Of a stretch of 61,248 bases of DNA, positions 38,608 to 47,498 are shown piece after piece (positions within the stretch are counted from its first letter, which is position 1; every line of letters begins with the position of its first letter). The notes beneath the pieces are model-generated. The model made no database searches. It was not told the origin of the DNA and saw only the letters and a list, made by a program, of their open reading frames with translations. Source of the DNA: Azotobacter beijerinckii (GTDB lineage Bacteria > Pseudomonadota > Gammaproteobacteria > Pseudomonadales > Pseudomonadaceae). The position numbers were made by a program, and so were the translations under genes. Location of the stretch: NCBI RefSeq assembly GCF_900110885.1, contig NZ_FOFJ01000023.1, positions 1 to 61,248 on the forward strand. The letters are read 5' to 3'.

Positions 38608-38633
38608 GAAAAGGCGCCTGTTGGCGCCTTTTC
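38608..38633 (+). terminator. Rho-independent terminator of slyD
   Basis: GAAAAGGCGCC (38608-38618), loop TGTT, GGCGCCTTTTC (38623-38633), 30 bp past the slyD stop codon. Confidence 0.9.
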
Positions 38634-38658
38634 TCCGTCAAGCAGGGAGAGTCGATAG

Positions 38659-39141
38659 ATGAGCGTTTTTCACGATCTGACCTTGCGCGGGCTGGACGGG
38701 CAGGACCTGCCGTTGGCGCCGTTCCGCGACAAGGTGGTGTTGGTGGTCAACGTCGCCTCCCGGTGCGGCCTGACGCCCCAGTATGCCGGCCTGGAGGCGC
38801 TTCACCAGCAGTACCGGGCGCGGGGCTTCAGCGTCCTCGGCCTGCCGTGCAACCAGTTCGCCGGGCAGGAGCCGGACAGCGAGGCACAGATCCGCGAGTT
38901 CTGCTCCCTCAATTACGGGGTGTCCTTCCCCTTGTCTGCCAAGCTCGAGGTCAACGGCCCCGGCCGCCATCCCCTGTATCGCCTGCTGGCGGGGGAGGGT
39001 GCGGAATTTCCCGGGGACATCGGCTGGAATTTCGAGAAGTTCCTGCTGGGCAAGGACGGTCGCGTGCTGGCGCGCTTCTCGCCGCGTACCGCGCCGGACG
39101 ACCCGGCGCTGCTGCAGGCGATCGAGAAGGCGCTGGGCTGA
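38659..39141 (+). CDS. Glutathione peroxidase (BtuE/GPx type)
   Basis: 160 residues. Thiol peroxidase with catalytic Cys36 in NVASRCGLTPQY, Gln in LPCNQFAGQEP and Trp in GWNFEKFLLG. This is the non-selenocysteine bacterial form, which usually takes electrons from thioredoxin. No signal peptide, so cytoplasmic. Sits between slyD and a YdcH-family gene, as in P. aeruginosa. Confidence 0.93.
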   Translation: MSVFHDLTLRGLDGQDLPLAPFRDKVVLVVNVASRCGLTPQYAGLEALHQQYRARGFSVLGLPCNQFAGQEPDSEAQIREFCSLNYGVSFPLSAKLEVNGPGRHPLYRLLAGEGAEFPGDIGWNFEKFLLGKDGRVLARFSPRTAPDDPALLQAIEKALG

Positions 39142-39281
39142 GCGGCGGCATCCCCTGGCGACCGGCGGCGCGGTCCGCCATGCCGACCGCGTGCGTCTTG
39201 GCGCTGGCCGGCAGGGGCGGGCGTCGGCTGCTAAGGTGAAAGGGACCGCCGATGACCAACAGCCAACAGGAGGAGCGCTTC

Positions 39282-39542
39282 ATGCACGTCGATACCCATC
39301 CCCTGAGCAAGGATTTCCCGGAAATGAGCGAAGCGTTGCAGCGCCTGCGGCAGACGGACGCCGGCTTCTCCCGCCTGATCGAGTCTTACGAGGTGCTGGA
39401 CAAGCGCATCTGCCGCGTCGAGGGCGGTACGGAGAGCATGGACGATCTGCAGCTGAACGCGCTGAAGCAGGAGCGGGTGGTGATGAAGGACGACATCGCC
39501 CGCCAGCTCCGCAAGGCCTTCGGCAACGCCCGCACCGGCTGA
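39282..39542 (+). CDS. YdcH-family (DUF465) small protein
   Basis: 86 residues from the ATG at 39282, chosen because AGGAGGAG lies 6 nt upstream. The ATG 10 codons earlier has no such site. The sequence MHVDTHPLSKDFPEMSEALQ and the later LNALKQERVVMKDDIARQL are the family hallmarks. Predicted helical hairpin. Function unknown. Confidence 0.85.
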   Translation: MHVDTHPLSKDFPEMSEALQRLRQTDAGFSRLIESYEVLDKRICRVEGGTESMDDLQLNALKQERVVMKDDIARQLRKAFGNARTG

Positions 39543-39613
39543 TTCGCGGCGCGCCGGGACACAGGCCCGCGCCCGGCCGCTATCATGGGGGCTTTCCCCG
39601 GAGCGGAGTTCCC

Positions 39614-40975
39614 ATGGCCAAGGCCAAGCGCATGTACGGCTGCACCGAGTGCGGTGCCACCTTCCCCAAATGGGCCGGCCAGTGCGGCGAGTGCGGTGCC
39701 TGGAACACCCTGGTGGAGGCCCTGCTGGAGGGGGCAGCGCCGCTGAGCGGGCGCGGCGGCTGGGCCGGCCAGCAGGCCAACGTCAGGACTCTGGCGGAAG
39801 TCAGCGTCGAGGAGCTGCCGCGCTTCTCCACCGCCTCCAAGGAACTCGACCGGGTGCTCGGTGGCGGTCTGGTGGACGGCTCGGTGGTGCTGATCGGCGG
39901 CGACCCCGGAATCGGCAAGTCGACCATCCTCCTGCAAACCCTGTGCAACGTCGCCGAGCGCTTCCCGGCACTCTACGTCACCGGCGAGGAGTCCCAGCAG
40001 CAGGTCGCGATGCGCGCCCGTCGCCTCGACCTGCCGCAGGACAAGCTCAAGGTGATGACCGAGACCTGCATCGAGGCGATCGTCGCCACCGCCCGCCTGG
40101 AAAAGCCCAAGGTGATGGTGATCGACTCGATCCAGACGATCTTCACCGAGCAGCTGCAGTCGGCCCCCGGCGGCGTCGCCCAGGTGCGCGAGAGCGCGGC
40201 GCTGCTGGTGCGCTTCGCCAAGCAGAGCGGCACGGCGGTGTTCCTGGTCGGTCACGTGACCAAGGAGGGCGCGCTGGCCGGCCCGCGGGTGCTCGAGCAC
40301 ATGGTCGACACCGTGCTGTATTTCGAGGGCGAGTCCGACGGCCGCCTGCGCCTCTTGCGCGCGGTGAAGAACCGCTTCGGCGCGATCAACGAGCTGGGCG
40401 TGTTCGGCATGACCGACAAGGGGCTCAAGGAGGTGTCCAACCCCTCGGCGATCTTCCTCACCCGCGCCCAGGAGGAAGTGCCCGGCAGCGTGGTGATGGC
40501 CACCTGGGAAGGTACCCGGCCGATGCTGGTGGAAGTGCAGGCGCTGGTCGACACCAGCCATATGGGCAACCCGCGCCGCGTCACCCTGGGCCTGGACCAG
40601 AACCGCCTGGCCATGCTGCTGGCCGTGCTGCACCGCCACGGCGGCATCCCCACCTACGACCAGGACGTGTTCCTCAACGTGGTCGGCGGGGTCAAGGTAC
40701 TGGAGACCGCCTCGGACCTGGCGCTGCTCGCCGCGGTGATCTCCAGCCTGCGCAACCGGCCGCTGCCCCACGACCTGCTGGTGTTCGGCGAAATCGGCCT
40801 GTCCGGCGAGATCCGCCCGGTGCCGAGCGGCCAGGAGCGCCTCAAGGAGGCCGCCAAGCACGGCTTCAAGCGTGCCATCGTGCCCCGCGGCAACGCGCCC
40901 AAGGAAGCGCCGGAGGGGCTTTCGGTGATTCCGGTGACGCGCCTGGAGCAGGCGCTGGATGCGCTGTTCGAGTGA
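39614..40975 (+). CDS. radA: DNA repair protein RadA (Sms)
   Basis: 453 residues from the ATG at 39614. Zinc finger with Cys10/13/24/27 (CTEC, CGEC), a RecA-like ATPase with Walker A GGDPGIGKST (95-104), the RadA-specific KNRFG motif, and a C-terminal Lon-like inactive domain (about 320-450). A branch-migration helicase acting in recombination repair. The upstream frame is spurious. Confidence 0.96.
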   Translation: MAKAKRMYGCTECGATFPKWAGQCGECGAWNTLVEALLEGAAPLSGRGGWAGQQANVRTLAEVSVEELPRFSTASKELDRVLGGGLVDGSVVLIGGDPGIGKSTILLQTLCNVAERFPALYVTGEESQQQVAMRARRLDLPQDKLKVMTETCIEAIVATARLEKPKVMVIDSIQTIFTEQLQSAPGGVAQVRESAALLVRFAKQSGTAVFLVGHVTKEGALAGPRVLEHMVDTVLYFEGESDGRLRLLRAVKNRFGAINELGVFGMTDKGLKEVSNPSAIFLTRAQEEVPGSVVMATWEGTRPMLVEVQALVDTSHMGNPRRVTLGLDQNRLAMLLAVLHRHGGIPTYDQDVFLNVVGGVKVLETASDLALLAAVISSLRNRPLPHDLLVFGEIGLSGEIRPVPSGQERLKEAAKHGFKRAIVPRGNAPKEAPEGLSVIPVTRLEQALDALFE

Positions 40976-41024
40976 GCGCCGGGGTGGGCGCTACAATCGG
41001 GCTTTTCCGCCAAGGAGTGCCGCC

Positions 41025-41477
41025 ATGTCCACCCGTCCCATCCTGCCGCCGCCGGTCATCTATCTGCTCTTCGTCGGGTTCGCCTGGGGCCTGGACGCGC
41101 TGCTGCCGGTACCGCTTCCGGACAACGACTGGACACATTGGGCCGGCTGGGGCCTGATCGACGGCGGCCTGGTGCTGATGCTCCTGACGGTGCTGCAGAT
41201 GGCCCGGCAGCGCACCACCGTCAACCCTTACGGCACCCCGGCGAAGCTGCTCGAGGAGGGGCCGTTCCGGCTGTCGCGCAATCCCATCTACCTGGCCGAC
41301 ACCCTGGTCTACGCCGGCATCGCCCTGCTGCTGGCCAGCCCCTGGCCCTGGCTGCTGCTGCCGGTGCTGATCCTCTGCATGAACCGCCTGGTGATCCGCC
41401 ATGAAGAGGCGTTGCTGAGCGAACTTTTCGGCGACAGCTACCGGGCCTATCGGGCGCGGGTGCGGCGCTGGCTCTGA
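41025..41477 (+). CDS. Isoprenylcysteine carboxyl methyltransferase-like membrane protein
   Basis: 150 residues from the ATG at 41025, with AAGGAG 9 nt upstream. Three or four hydrophobic segments and the ICMT/PEMT-type C-terminal block with GPFRLSRNPIYLADTLVYAG, RHEEALLSELFGDSYRAY, the usual SAM-binding and catalytic region. True substrate in bacteria unknown. It follows radA by 49 bp and may share its transcript. Confidence 0.88.
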   Translation: MSTRPILPPPVIYLLFVGFAWGLDALLPVPLPDNDWTHWAGWGLIDGGLVLMLLTVLQMARQRTTVNPYGTPAKLLEEGPFRLSRNPIYLADTLVYAGIALLLASPWPWLLLPVLILCMNRLVIRHEEALLSELFGDSYRAYRARVRRWL

Positions 41478-41487
41478 GGCGCTCCGG

Positions 41488-42114
41488 TCAGAGCCGGGCG
41501 GCTCTCAGGGCGTACTGGATCAGGGCCGTCGAGCCGTCGATGTTCAGCTTGCGCCGGATGCTCAGGCGATGGGTTTCCACCGTGCGCACGCTGATCTCGA
41601 GTTCGCGGGCCATGGCCTTGCTGTCCAGCCCCTGGGCGAGCATCTTCAGGATCTGGCACTCCCGCGGGGTCAGGTTGTGGGGTTCCGCGCTGCGGTCGAC
41701 CAGTTTGCGGGCGATTTCCGAACTGTAGAAGCTGCCGCCGGCGGCGATGGCCTCGATGGCGGCGACGATTTCCCGCGACGAGGCGTCCTTCAGGACATAC
41801 CCGCGGGCGCCGGCGCGGATCGAGCTTCTGACGTATTCGCCGTTGTCGTACATGCTGAGGATCAGCACCTTGATGTCCGGGTACTGCCGGCACAGGGTGC
41901 TGGTCAGTTCCAGACCGTTGGTGTCCTTCAGGCCAATGTCGAGCAGCAGCAGGTCCGGCTGCACCCGGGCGAGCAGTTCGAGCGCCTCGGCGCCGCTTTC
42001 CGCCTCGCCGACCACCTCGATCTGCGGCATGACGGCCAGCAACGCACGAATGCCGTCGCGTACCAGTGCGTGATCGTCGATCAGGACGATCCGGATCGGG
42101 GTGGCGGAGTTCAT
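41488..42114 (-). CDS. LuxR/NarL-type response regulator
   Basis: 208 residues from the ATG at 42114. Receiver domain with phosphoacceptor Asp59 (LLLLDIGLKD), acidic pocket IDDH (12-15) and Lys in LKDAS. The C-terminal helix-turn-helix LTPRECQILKMLAQGLDSKA to RTVETHRLSIRRKL. Preceded by its cognate kinase gene 38 bp upstream on the same strand. Target likely includes the cstA control region beyond the kinase, by analogy with BtsSR-type systems. Confidence 0.93.
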   Translation of the reverse strand: MNSATPIRIVLIDDHALVRDGIRALLAVMPQIEVVGEAESGAEALELLARVQPDLLLLDIGLKDTNGLELTSTLCRQYPDIKVLILSMYDNGEYVRSSIRAGARGYVLKDASSREIVAAIEAIAAGGSFYSSEIARKLVDRSAEPHNLTPRECQILKMLAQGLDSKAMARELEISVRTVETHRLSIRRKLNIDGSTALIQYALRAARL

Positions 42115-42152
42115 GCTGCAGCTCTTCTTATCGTGAACGACATGCCGGCCCA

Positions 42153-43502
42153 TCAGGTGGCCGGCACGGGCAATATTACACGCATCCCGGTATGGCCAGA
42201 GGTCGACGATAGGCTGAACTGACCGCCGAGGTGTTCGACCCTTTCGCGGATGTTGCGCAGGCCGATGCCGCCCTGCGGCCGTTCGATGGTCCGTGGGTCG
42301 AAGCCGATGCCGTCGTCCTGCACCTGCAACTGCACGCCGTTCACGCAGGGTTCGAGGTCGATGAGTACCGTGCCGGCGCGGGCATGGCGTTCGATGTTGG
42401 TCAGCGCTTCCTGGACGATCCGGAACAGCGCGACCGTCACTCCGTCGGGCAGCCGGACGTCGTGCAGGCCGTTGCGGTAGACGACCGCCAGGCCGCCGCG
42501 CTGCTCGAACTCCGCGGCCAGTTGGCCGATGGCCGCGGGCAAGCCCAGGGTGTCGAGCAGCGAGGGGCGCAGGTCGTGGGAGATCCGGCGGATCTCGCCG
42601 ATGGCGCTGCCCAGCCGCTCGGTGGCCGTGCCGAGGGTCGCCAGGCCGTCGGGCTGGCCGGCTTCCAACTGGTGGCCGGCCAGTTCGAACTGGAACTTGA
42701 TGGATACCAGCAACTGGCTGATACCGTCGTGCAGTTCCCGGGATACCCGCGAGCGCTCCTCCTCCTGCAGGTAGACGATGCGCCGGTTGAGCGACTGCAG
42801 CGTGCTGTCGGCCAGGCGGTGCTCCCGGACGCTCAGGGTCAGGCCGCCGGCGAAGACCAGCAGCACCGCCACCAGGGCGATGGTCGCGATGGCGACCATG
42901 GTGTCGTGTATCCCGCCGGCGACTTCTTCGCGAACCTGGCGGGTCGCCCGATCCACGTCCTCGAGGTAGATTCCGGTGCCGAGCATCCAGCCCCAGGGCT
43001 CGAGCATCGTCACGTAGGCCAGCTTGTCGGTCACCTGGCCGGTCGAGGGCTTCTGCCAGACATAGCGCTGGAAGCCGTCCCCGCGGGTGGCGCTCTCGAT
43101 CAGCGCCTGGACGGCGGGCAGGCCGTGGGGGTCGGTCAGGTTCCACAAGTCCCGGCCCACCAGCTCGGCCTGCCGGGGATGCATCAGATTGCGGCCCTTT
43201 TGGTCGTAGACGAAGAAATAGCCGTCCTGGCCGAAGTCGATCCTGGCCAGGGCCTCCAGCGCCTGCTGCCGGGCCCGGGCATCGCCCTGGCCGCCGGCAT
43301 GCAGCGGGGCGATGACGCTCAGCGCCATGGCGACGTAGTTCTTCAGCTCGGCGCGTTTGCCGGACAGGATGGCGTTCTCGATCAGTTGGGCCTGCTGTTC
43401 TCCCAGCCGCTGGTTCTGGACGATGACCAGGGCGCAGATGACCGCCACGGCCAGCAGCAGCGGCAGGATGCTGAGGGCAACTATCTTGTATTTGAGCTGC
43501 AT
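42153..43502 (-). CDS. Membrane histidine kinase with a single-Cache sensor
   Basis: 449 residues. Transmembrane helix at 7-28, a periplasmic sCache-like sensor (about 30-195; GYFFVYDQKGRNLMHPRQ and WGWMLGTGIYLEDV are typical), a second helix at 202-224, then a HisKA_3 dimerisation domain with phosphoacceptor His258 (RELHDGISQLL) and a HATPase with DDGIGFD and GGIGLRNIRERV. The ligand is unknown, probably a small carboxylate. Next to the response regulator and divergent from cstA. Confidence 0.93.
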   Translation of the reverse strand: MQLKYKIVALSILPLLLAVAVICALVIVQNQRLGEQQAQLIENAILSGKRAELKNYVAMALSVIAPLHAGGQGDARARQQALEALARIDFGQDGYFFVYDQKGRNLMHPRQAELVGRDLWNLTDPHGLPAVQALIESATRGDGFQRYVWQKPSTGQVTDKLAYVTMLEPWGWMLGTGIYLEDVDRATRQVREEVAGGIHDTMVAIATIALVAVLLVFAGGLTLSVREHRLADSTLQSLNRRIVYLQEEERSRVSRELHDGISQLLVSIKFQFELAGHQLEAGQPDGLATLGTATERLGSAIGEIRRISHDLRPSLLDTLGLPAAIGQLAAEFEQRGGLAVVYRNGLHDVRLPDGVTVALFRIVQEALTNIERHARAGTVLIDLEPCVNGVQLQVQDDGIGFDPRTIERPQGGIGLRNIRERVEHLGGQFSLSSTSGHTGMRVILPVPAT

Positions 43503-43941
43503 GGGTCTTCTCGTCGGAAGCGGGAGACGGTGGTCGGCCGGTGGACCGGCCCTGGCAGGCCGGGCGCCCGAGACGCCCATGGTCCGCTACCGGGATTATC
43601 TGTAAAAGGCGTTTCCGACCGGGCGATCGGGGCGGGGAGGCCGCCGGGGCCGGGAATTCTGTCCTAGGATTTTCGGTAGGAGCGTTTTGCGGAGCGCTGC
43701 CGCCCGCCGGTCTGCGGCCTCCCGCCAGGGGCCGTGGCAGAGGGGCGCCGGGCCTGTGTGGGGGAGGGGCATGGGCATGCCGTCCTGGCTGCGTTACGTA
43801 GAACTACGTAGTGACCCTGAGTAGCACTGCGAATATCGGCGCGTGCCAGATGTGGGGATAGTAGCAAGGCCCCGTCCCGGGAGCGCAGACAATCAATAAC
43901 AATGGCGCCGCAGGCCACCGGCCGACGGCAGGAGAACTTCA
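43503..43941. other. Kinase-cstA divergent control region
   Basis: 439 bp without a gene. Contains the TACGTA pair at 43794-43813, which looks like an operator. AGGAGAAC precedes the cstA ATG. I cannot place a convincing sigma-70 or sigma-54 promoter by eye. Confidence 0.5.
43794..43813. promoter_or_regulatory. Paired TACGTA operator-like sites
   Basis: TACGTA occurs at 43795-43800 and 43805-43810, exactly 10 bp apart, each flanked by G or C on the outside (TTACGTAGAACTACGTAGT). Spacing of one helical turn fits two half-sites of a dimeric regulator. The obvious candidate is the LuxR-type regulator encoded at 41488-42114. Confidence 0.5.
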
Positions 43942-45999
43942 ATGACTCGACTGGTCAGTCGTCTCGCCTGGCTGGCTTTGGCCGTGCTGGGCGCGCTCGC
44001 TCTGGGCGTCGTGGCCTTGCGCCGCGGCGAACCCATCAATGCCTTGTGGATCGTGGTCGCCTCGACGGCCATCTACCTGGTCGCCTACCGCTACTACAGC
44101 CTGTTCATCGCCACCCGGGTGATGCAGCTCGATCCCCGCCGTGCCACCCCGGCGGTGCTCAACAACGACGGTCTGGACTTCGTGCCGACCAACCAGCACG
44201 TGCTCTTCGGCCACCACTTCGCCGCCATCGCCGGCGCCGGTCCGCTGGTCGGCCCGGTGCTGGCCGCGCAGATGGGCTACCTGCCCGGCACCCTGTGGCT
44301 GATCGCCGGGGTGGTGCTGGCCGGTGCGGTGCAGGACTTCCTGGTCCTGTGCATTTCCACCCGCCGCAACGCCCGCTCCCTCGGCGACATGGTGCGCGAG
44401 GAAATGGGCCAAATTCCCGGCACCATTGCGCTGTTCGGCTGCTTCCTGATCATGGTGATCATCCTCGCGGTGCTGGCGCTGATCGTGGTCAAGGCTCTGG
44501 CCCATAGCCCCTGGGGCATGTTCACGGTGATGGCGACCATCCCGATCGCGATGTTCATGGGCCTCTACATGCGCTATATCCGCCCGGGACGGATCGGCGA
44601 GATCTCGGTGATCGGCATCGTCCTGCTGCTCGCCTCGATCTGGCTGGGCGGGGCGATTTCCACCGATCCCTACTGGAGCGGCGTGTTCACCTTCACCGGC
44701 GTGCAGATCACCTGGATGCTGATCGGCTACGGCTTCGTCGCCGCGGTGCTGCCGGTGTGGCTGATCCTCGCCCCGCGCGACTACCTGTCGACTTTCCTGA
44801 AGATCGGCACCATCGCCGCCCTGGCGGTCGGTATCGTGATTCTCAGTCCCGAACTGAAGATGCCGGCGCTGACCCAGTTCATCGACGGCACCGGTCCGGT
44901 ATGGAAAGGCGCGCTGTTCCCCTTCCTGTTCATCACCATCGCCTGCGGCGCGGTGTCCGGCTTCCACGCGCTGATCGCCTCCGGCACCACGCCCAAGCTG
45001 CTGGCCAACGAGACCCAGGCCCGCTACATCGGCTACGGCGGCATGCTGATGGAGTCGATGGTCGCGATCATGGCGATGGTCGCCGCCTCGGTGATCGAGC
45101 CCGGCGTGTACTTCGCCATGAACAGCCCGCCGGCGATCGTCGGTGCCGACACCGCCAGCGTGGCGGCGGCGGTCAGCCACTGGGGCTTCGCCATCACCCC
45201 CGAAGCGCTCGAAGGCGTGGCTCGCGACATCGGCGAAACCACCATCCTGGCCCGTGCCGGCGGTGCGCCGACCCTGGCCGTGGGTATCGCGCAGATCCTC
45301 CACCAGGTGCTGCCGGGCGAGGACACCATGGCGTTCTGGTACCACTTTGCCATTCTCTTCGAGGCCCTGTTCATCCTCACCGCGGTGGACGCCGGTACCC
45401 GTGCCGGGCGCTTCATGCTCCAGGACCTGCTCGGCAACTTCGTGCCGGCCCTGCGCCGCACCGACTCCTGGGGCGCCAACGTGCTGGCCACCGCCGGCTG
45501 CGTGGCGCTCTGGGGTTATCTGCTGTACCAGGGCGTGGTCGATCCGCTGGGTGGCATCAACACCCTCTGGCCGCTGTTCGGCATCTCCAACCAGATGCTC
45601 GCCGGCATCGCCCTGATGCTCTGCAGCGTGGTGCTGATCAAGATGAAGCGCCAGCGCTACGTCTGGGTCACCCTGCTGCCGGCCTTCTGGCTGCTGATCT
45701 GCACCACGGCGGCGAGCCTGATCAAGCTGTTCGACCCGAACCCGGCGGTCGGCTTCCTCGCCCTGGCCAAGAAATACGCCGTGGCGCTGGACGCCGGCCA
45801 GGTCCTGGCCCCGGCCAAGGATCTCGGCCAGATGCAGAACGTGATCATGAACGCCTACACCAACGCCGGTCTCAGCGTGCTGTTCCTGGTGGTGGTGTTC
45901 AGCATCCTGTTCTACGCGCTGAAGGTCGGCCGTGCCGCCTGGATCGTCGAAGAGCGCACCGACAAGGAAACGCCCTTCCAGGCGATTCCCGGCGCCTGA
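43942..45999 (+). CDS. cstA: CstA-family carbon starvation / pyruvate-type transporter
   Basis: 685 residues with about 16-18 hydrophobic segments. CstA core motifs DGLDFVPTNQHVLFGHHF, GAGPLVGPVLAAQMGYLP and the later FHALIASGTTPKLLANE. Members import peptides or pyruvate in starving cells (E. coli CstA, BtsT). Start at the ATG at 43942 with AGGAG upstream. The two-component pair on the divergent strand suggests ligand-controlled expression. Followed by the YbdD-type partner 53 bp on. Confidence 0.93.
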   Translation: MTRLVSRLAWLALAVLGALALGVVALRRGEPINALWIVVASTAIYLVAYRYYSLFIATRVMQLDPRRATPAVLNNDGLDFVPTNQHVLFGHHFAAIAGAGPLVGPVLAAQMGYLPGTLWLIAGVVLAGAVQDFLVLCISTRRNARSLGDMVREEMGQIPGTIALFGCFLIMVIILAVLALIVVKALAHSPWGMFTVMATIPIAMFMGLYMRYIRPGRIGEISVIGIVLLLASIWLGGAISTDPYWSGVFTFTGVQITWMLIGYGFVAAVLPVWLILAPRDYLSTFLKIGTIAALAVGIVILSPELKMPALTQFIDGTGPVWKGALFPFLFITIACGAVSGFHALIASGTTPKLLANETQARYIGYGGMLMESMVAIMAMVAASVIEPGVYFAMNSPPAIVGADTASVAAAVSHWGFAITPEALEGVARDIGETTILARAGGAPTLAVGIAQILHQVLPGEDTMAFWYHFAILFEALFILTAVDAGTRAGRFMLQDLLGNFVPALRRTDSWGANVLATAGCVALWGYLLYQGVVDPLGGINTLWPLFGISNQMLAGIALMLCSVVLIKMKRQRYVWVTLLPAFWLLICTTAASLIKLFDPNPAVGFLALAKKYAVALDAGQVLAPAKDLGQMQNVIMNAYTNAGLSVLFLVVVFSILFYALKVGRAAWIVEERTDKETPFQAIPGA

Positions 46000-46052
46000 C
46001 TGCCTGCCTGCCGGGTCCTGCGGGACCCGGCCCTTGAGAGAGGAGAGGTTTC

Positions 46053-46256
46053 GTGTTCAACGATCTCGGCCGTATGGGCAAGTATCTCGGTCAGGCCGCT
46101 CGCATGCTGGTCGGCATGCCCGACTACGACACCTATGTCGAACACATGCAGAGCAAGCATCCGGACCAGCCGGTGATGAGCTACGAGGATTTCTTCCGCG
46201 AACGCCAGGAGGCCCGCTACGGCGGCGGCAAGGGACGGCCGGTACGCTGCTGTTGA
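46053..46256 (+). CDS. YbdD/YjiX-family small protein (DUF466)
   Basis: 67 residues with a GTG start at 46053. AGGAGAGG is positioned correctly, so the GTG is credible. Typical sequence for this family: [19 protein letters not shown] and [13 protein letters not shown], ending with a Cys pair RCC. It always accompanies cstA/btsT and may help its assembly, but function is unproven. Confidence 0.9.
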   Translation: MFNDLGRMGKYLGQAARMLVGMPDYDTYVEHMQSKHPDQPVMSYEDFFRERQEARYGGGKGRPVRCC

Positions 46257-46262
46257 CTTTGG

Positions 46263-46331
46263 GTAGGGCGGGTGAAACCCGCCGACGCCGGTGTGGTTCC
46301 GCACCATGTCCGGCGGGTTGCACCCCCCTAC
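46263..46331. repeat. REP-like extragenic palindrome (copy 2)
   Basis: Begins GTAGGGCGGGTG (46263-46274), identical to the unit at 9979, and ends with CACCCCCCTAC, a one-base-shorter, mutated version of the other arm. It fills most of the spacer between the YbdD-type gene and the CobW gene. Confidence 0.7.
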
Positions 46332-46413
46332 GCCCTTGTCGGATCGTTACACCTGGCATTGCATCCACGCGCCACGCTCCGCCGTGGCGCGTTTCGTTTC
46401 GAGGAACGTTTTC

Positions 46414-47385
46414 ATGTCCCAAGCCCCCATCCCGGTCACCGTGCTCAGCGGCTTTCTCGGTGCCGGCAAGACCACCCTGCTGCAGTACCTGCTCGAGGCC
46501 GAGCACGGTCTGAAGATCGCGGTGATCGAGAACGAATACAGCGAGACGCCGATCGACGGCCAGTTGCTCGGCTCCGCGCCGGTCGAGGTGATGACCCTGG
46601 CCAACGGTTGCGTCTGCTGCTCTATCCATGTCGAGCTGGAAAAGGCCCTGTTCCTCCTGCTGGAGCGCCTGGACGCCGGCGAGCTGGCCTTCGACCGCCT
46701 GGTCATCGAGTGTACCGGCCTGGCCGATCCGGCGCCGGTGGCGCAGACCTTCTTCGCCGACGACGAGCTGTGCGACCGCTACGTGCTCGACGGCATCATC
46801 ACCTTGGTGGATGCCGTCAATGCCGAGCGCCATCTGCAGGAGGCCATCGCCCAGGCCCAGGTCGGCTTCGCCGACCGCATCCTGCTGAGCAAGACCGACC
46901 TGGTGGCGGTCGAAGCGGTCGAGGCGCTGCGCCAGCGCCTGCAGCGCATCAACCGCCGCGCACCGATCCGCATCGTCGAGCACGGGCGCATCGAGCTGGG
47001 CGAGTTGCTCGACGTACGCGGCTTCAACCTCAACGCCGATTTCGGCCAGGCCCTGACCCTGCGCCCGCTGGTGCCGGCCGTCAGCAAGGACCGCATTGCC
47101 ACTTTGGTGCTGCGCAGCGAGCAGGCGCTGGACCTGGAACGGCTCGGCCTGTTCATGGAGGGTCTGCTGGAGCGCTACGGCAGCGCGCTGCTGCGCTACA
47201 AGGGCGTGCTGAACCTGGCCGGCGAGTCGCGGCGCATGGTGTTCCAGGGCGTGCTGCGCCTCTACGGCTTCGACTGGGCCGAGGAGTGGGGCGCGGACGA
47301 GGCGCGCGAGAGCGTGCTGGTGTTCATCGGCGACAACCTGCCGGAGGAGGAGATCCGCACGGGGTTTGCCGAGGTGCAGGGCTGA
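46414..47385 (+). CDS. CobW/YjiA-type (COG0523) GTPase
   Basis: 323 residues from the ATG at 46414. P-loop GFLGAGKT (13-20), the COG0523 metal-binding motif GCVCC (Cys66/68/69) and the SKTD nucleotide-specificity motif. C-terminal CobW_C domain ends about residue 315. Members are metal chaperones for zinc or cobalt. Lies downstream of cstA/YbdD as in P. aeruginosa, which ties it to this locus, though the metal and client are unknown. Confidence 0.9.
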   Translation: MSQAPIPVTVLSGFLGAGKTTLLQYLLEAEHGLKIAVIENEYSETPIDGQLLGSAPVEVMTLANGCVCCSIHVELEKALFLLLERLDAGELAFDRLVIECTGLADPAPVAQTFFADDELCDRYVLDGIITLVDAVNAERHLQEAIAQAQVGFADRILLSKTDLVAVEAVEALRQRLQRINRRAPIRIVEHGRIELGELLDVRGFNLNADFGQALTLRPLVPAVSKDRIATLVLRSEQALDLERLGLFMEGLLERYGSALLRYKGVLNLAGESRRMVFQGVLRLYGFDWAEEWGADEARESVLVFIGDNLPEEEIRTGFAEVQG

Positions 47386-47452
47386 CTCCGCAGGTCTCGC
47401 AGGGCGCTATGCCGTGTAGCGGCCAACCCCCCGGGCGAGTTTTGCGCCTACG

Positions 47453-47482
47453 AAAAAGCCCGGCACTTGGCCGGGCTTTTTT
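47453..47482. terminator. Bidirectional Rho-independent terminator
   Basis: AGCCCGGC (47457-47464) and GCCGGGCT (47470-47477) around a 5-nt loop, flanked by AAAA on the left and TTTTTT on the right. It lies between the convergent CobW gene and glyA. Confidence 0.9.
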
Positions 47483-47498
47483 GTGGCAGCGCCGAGGA

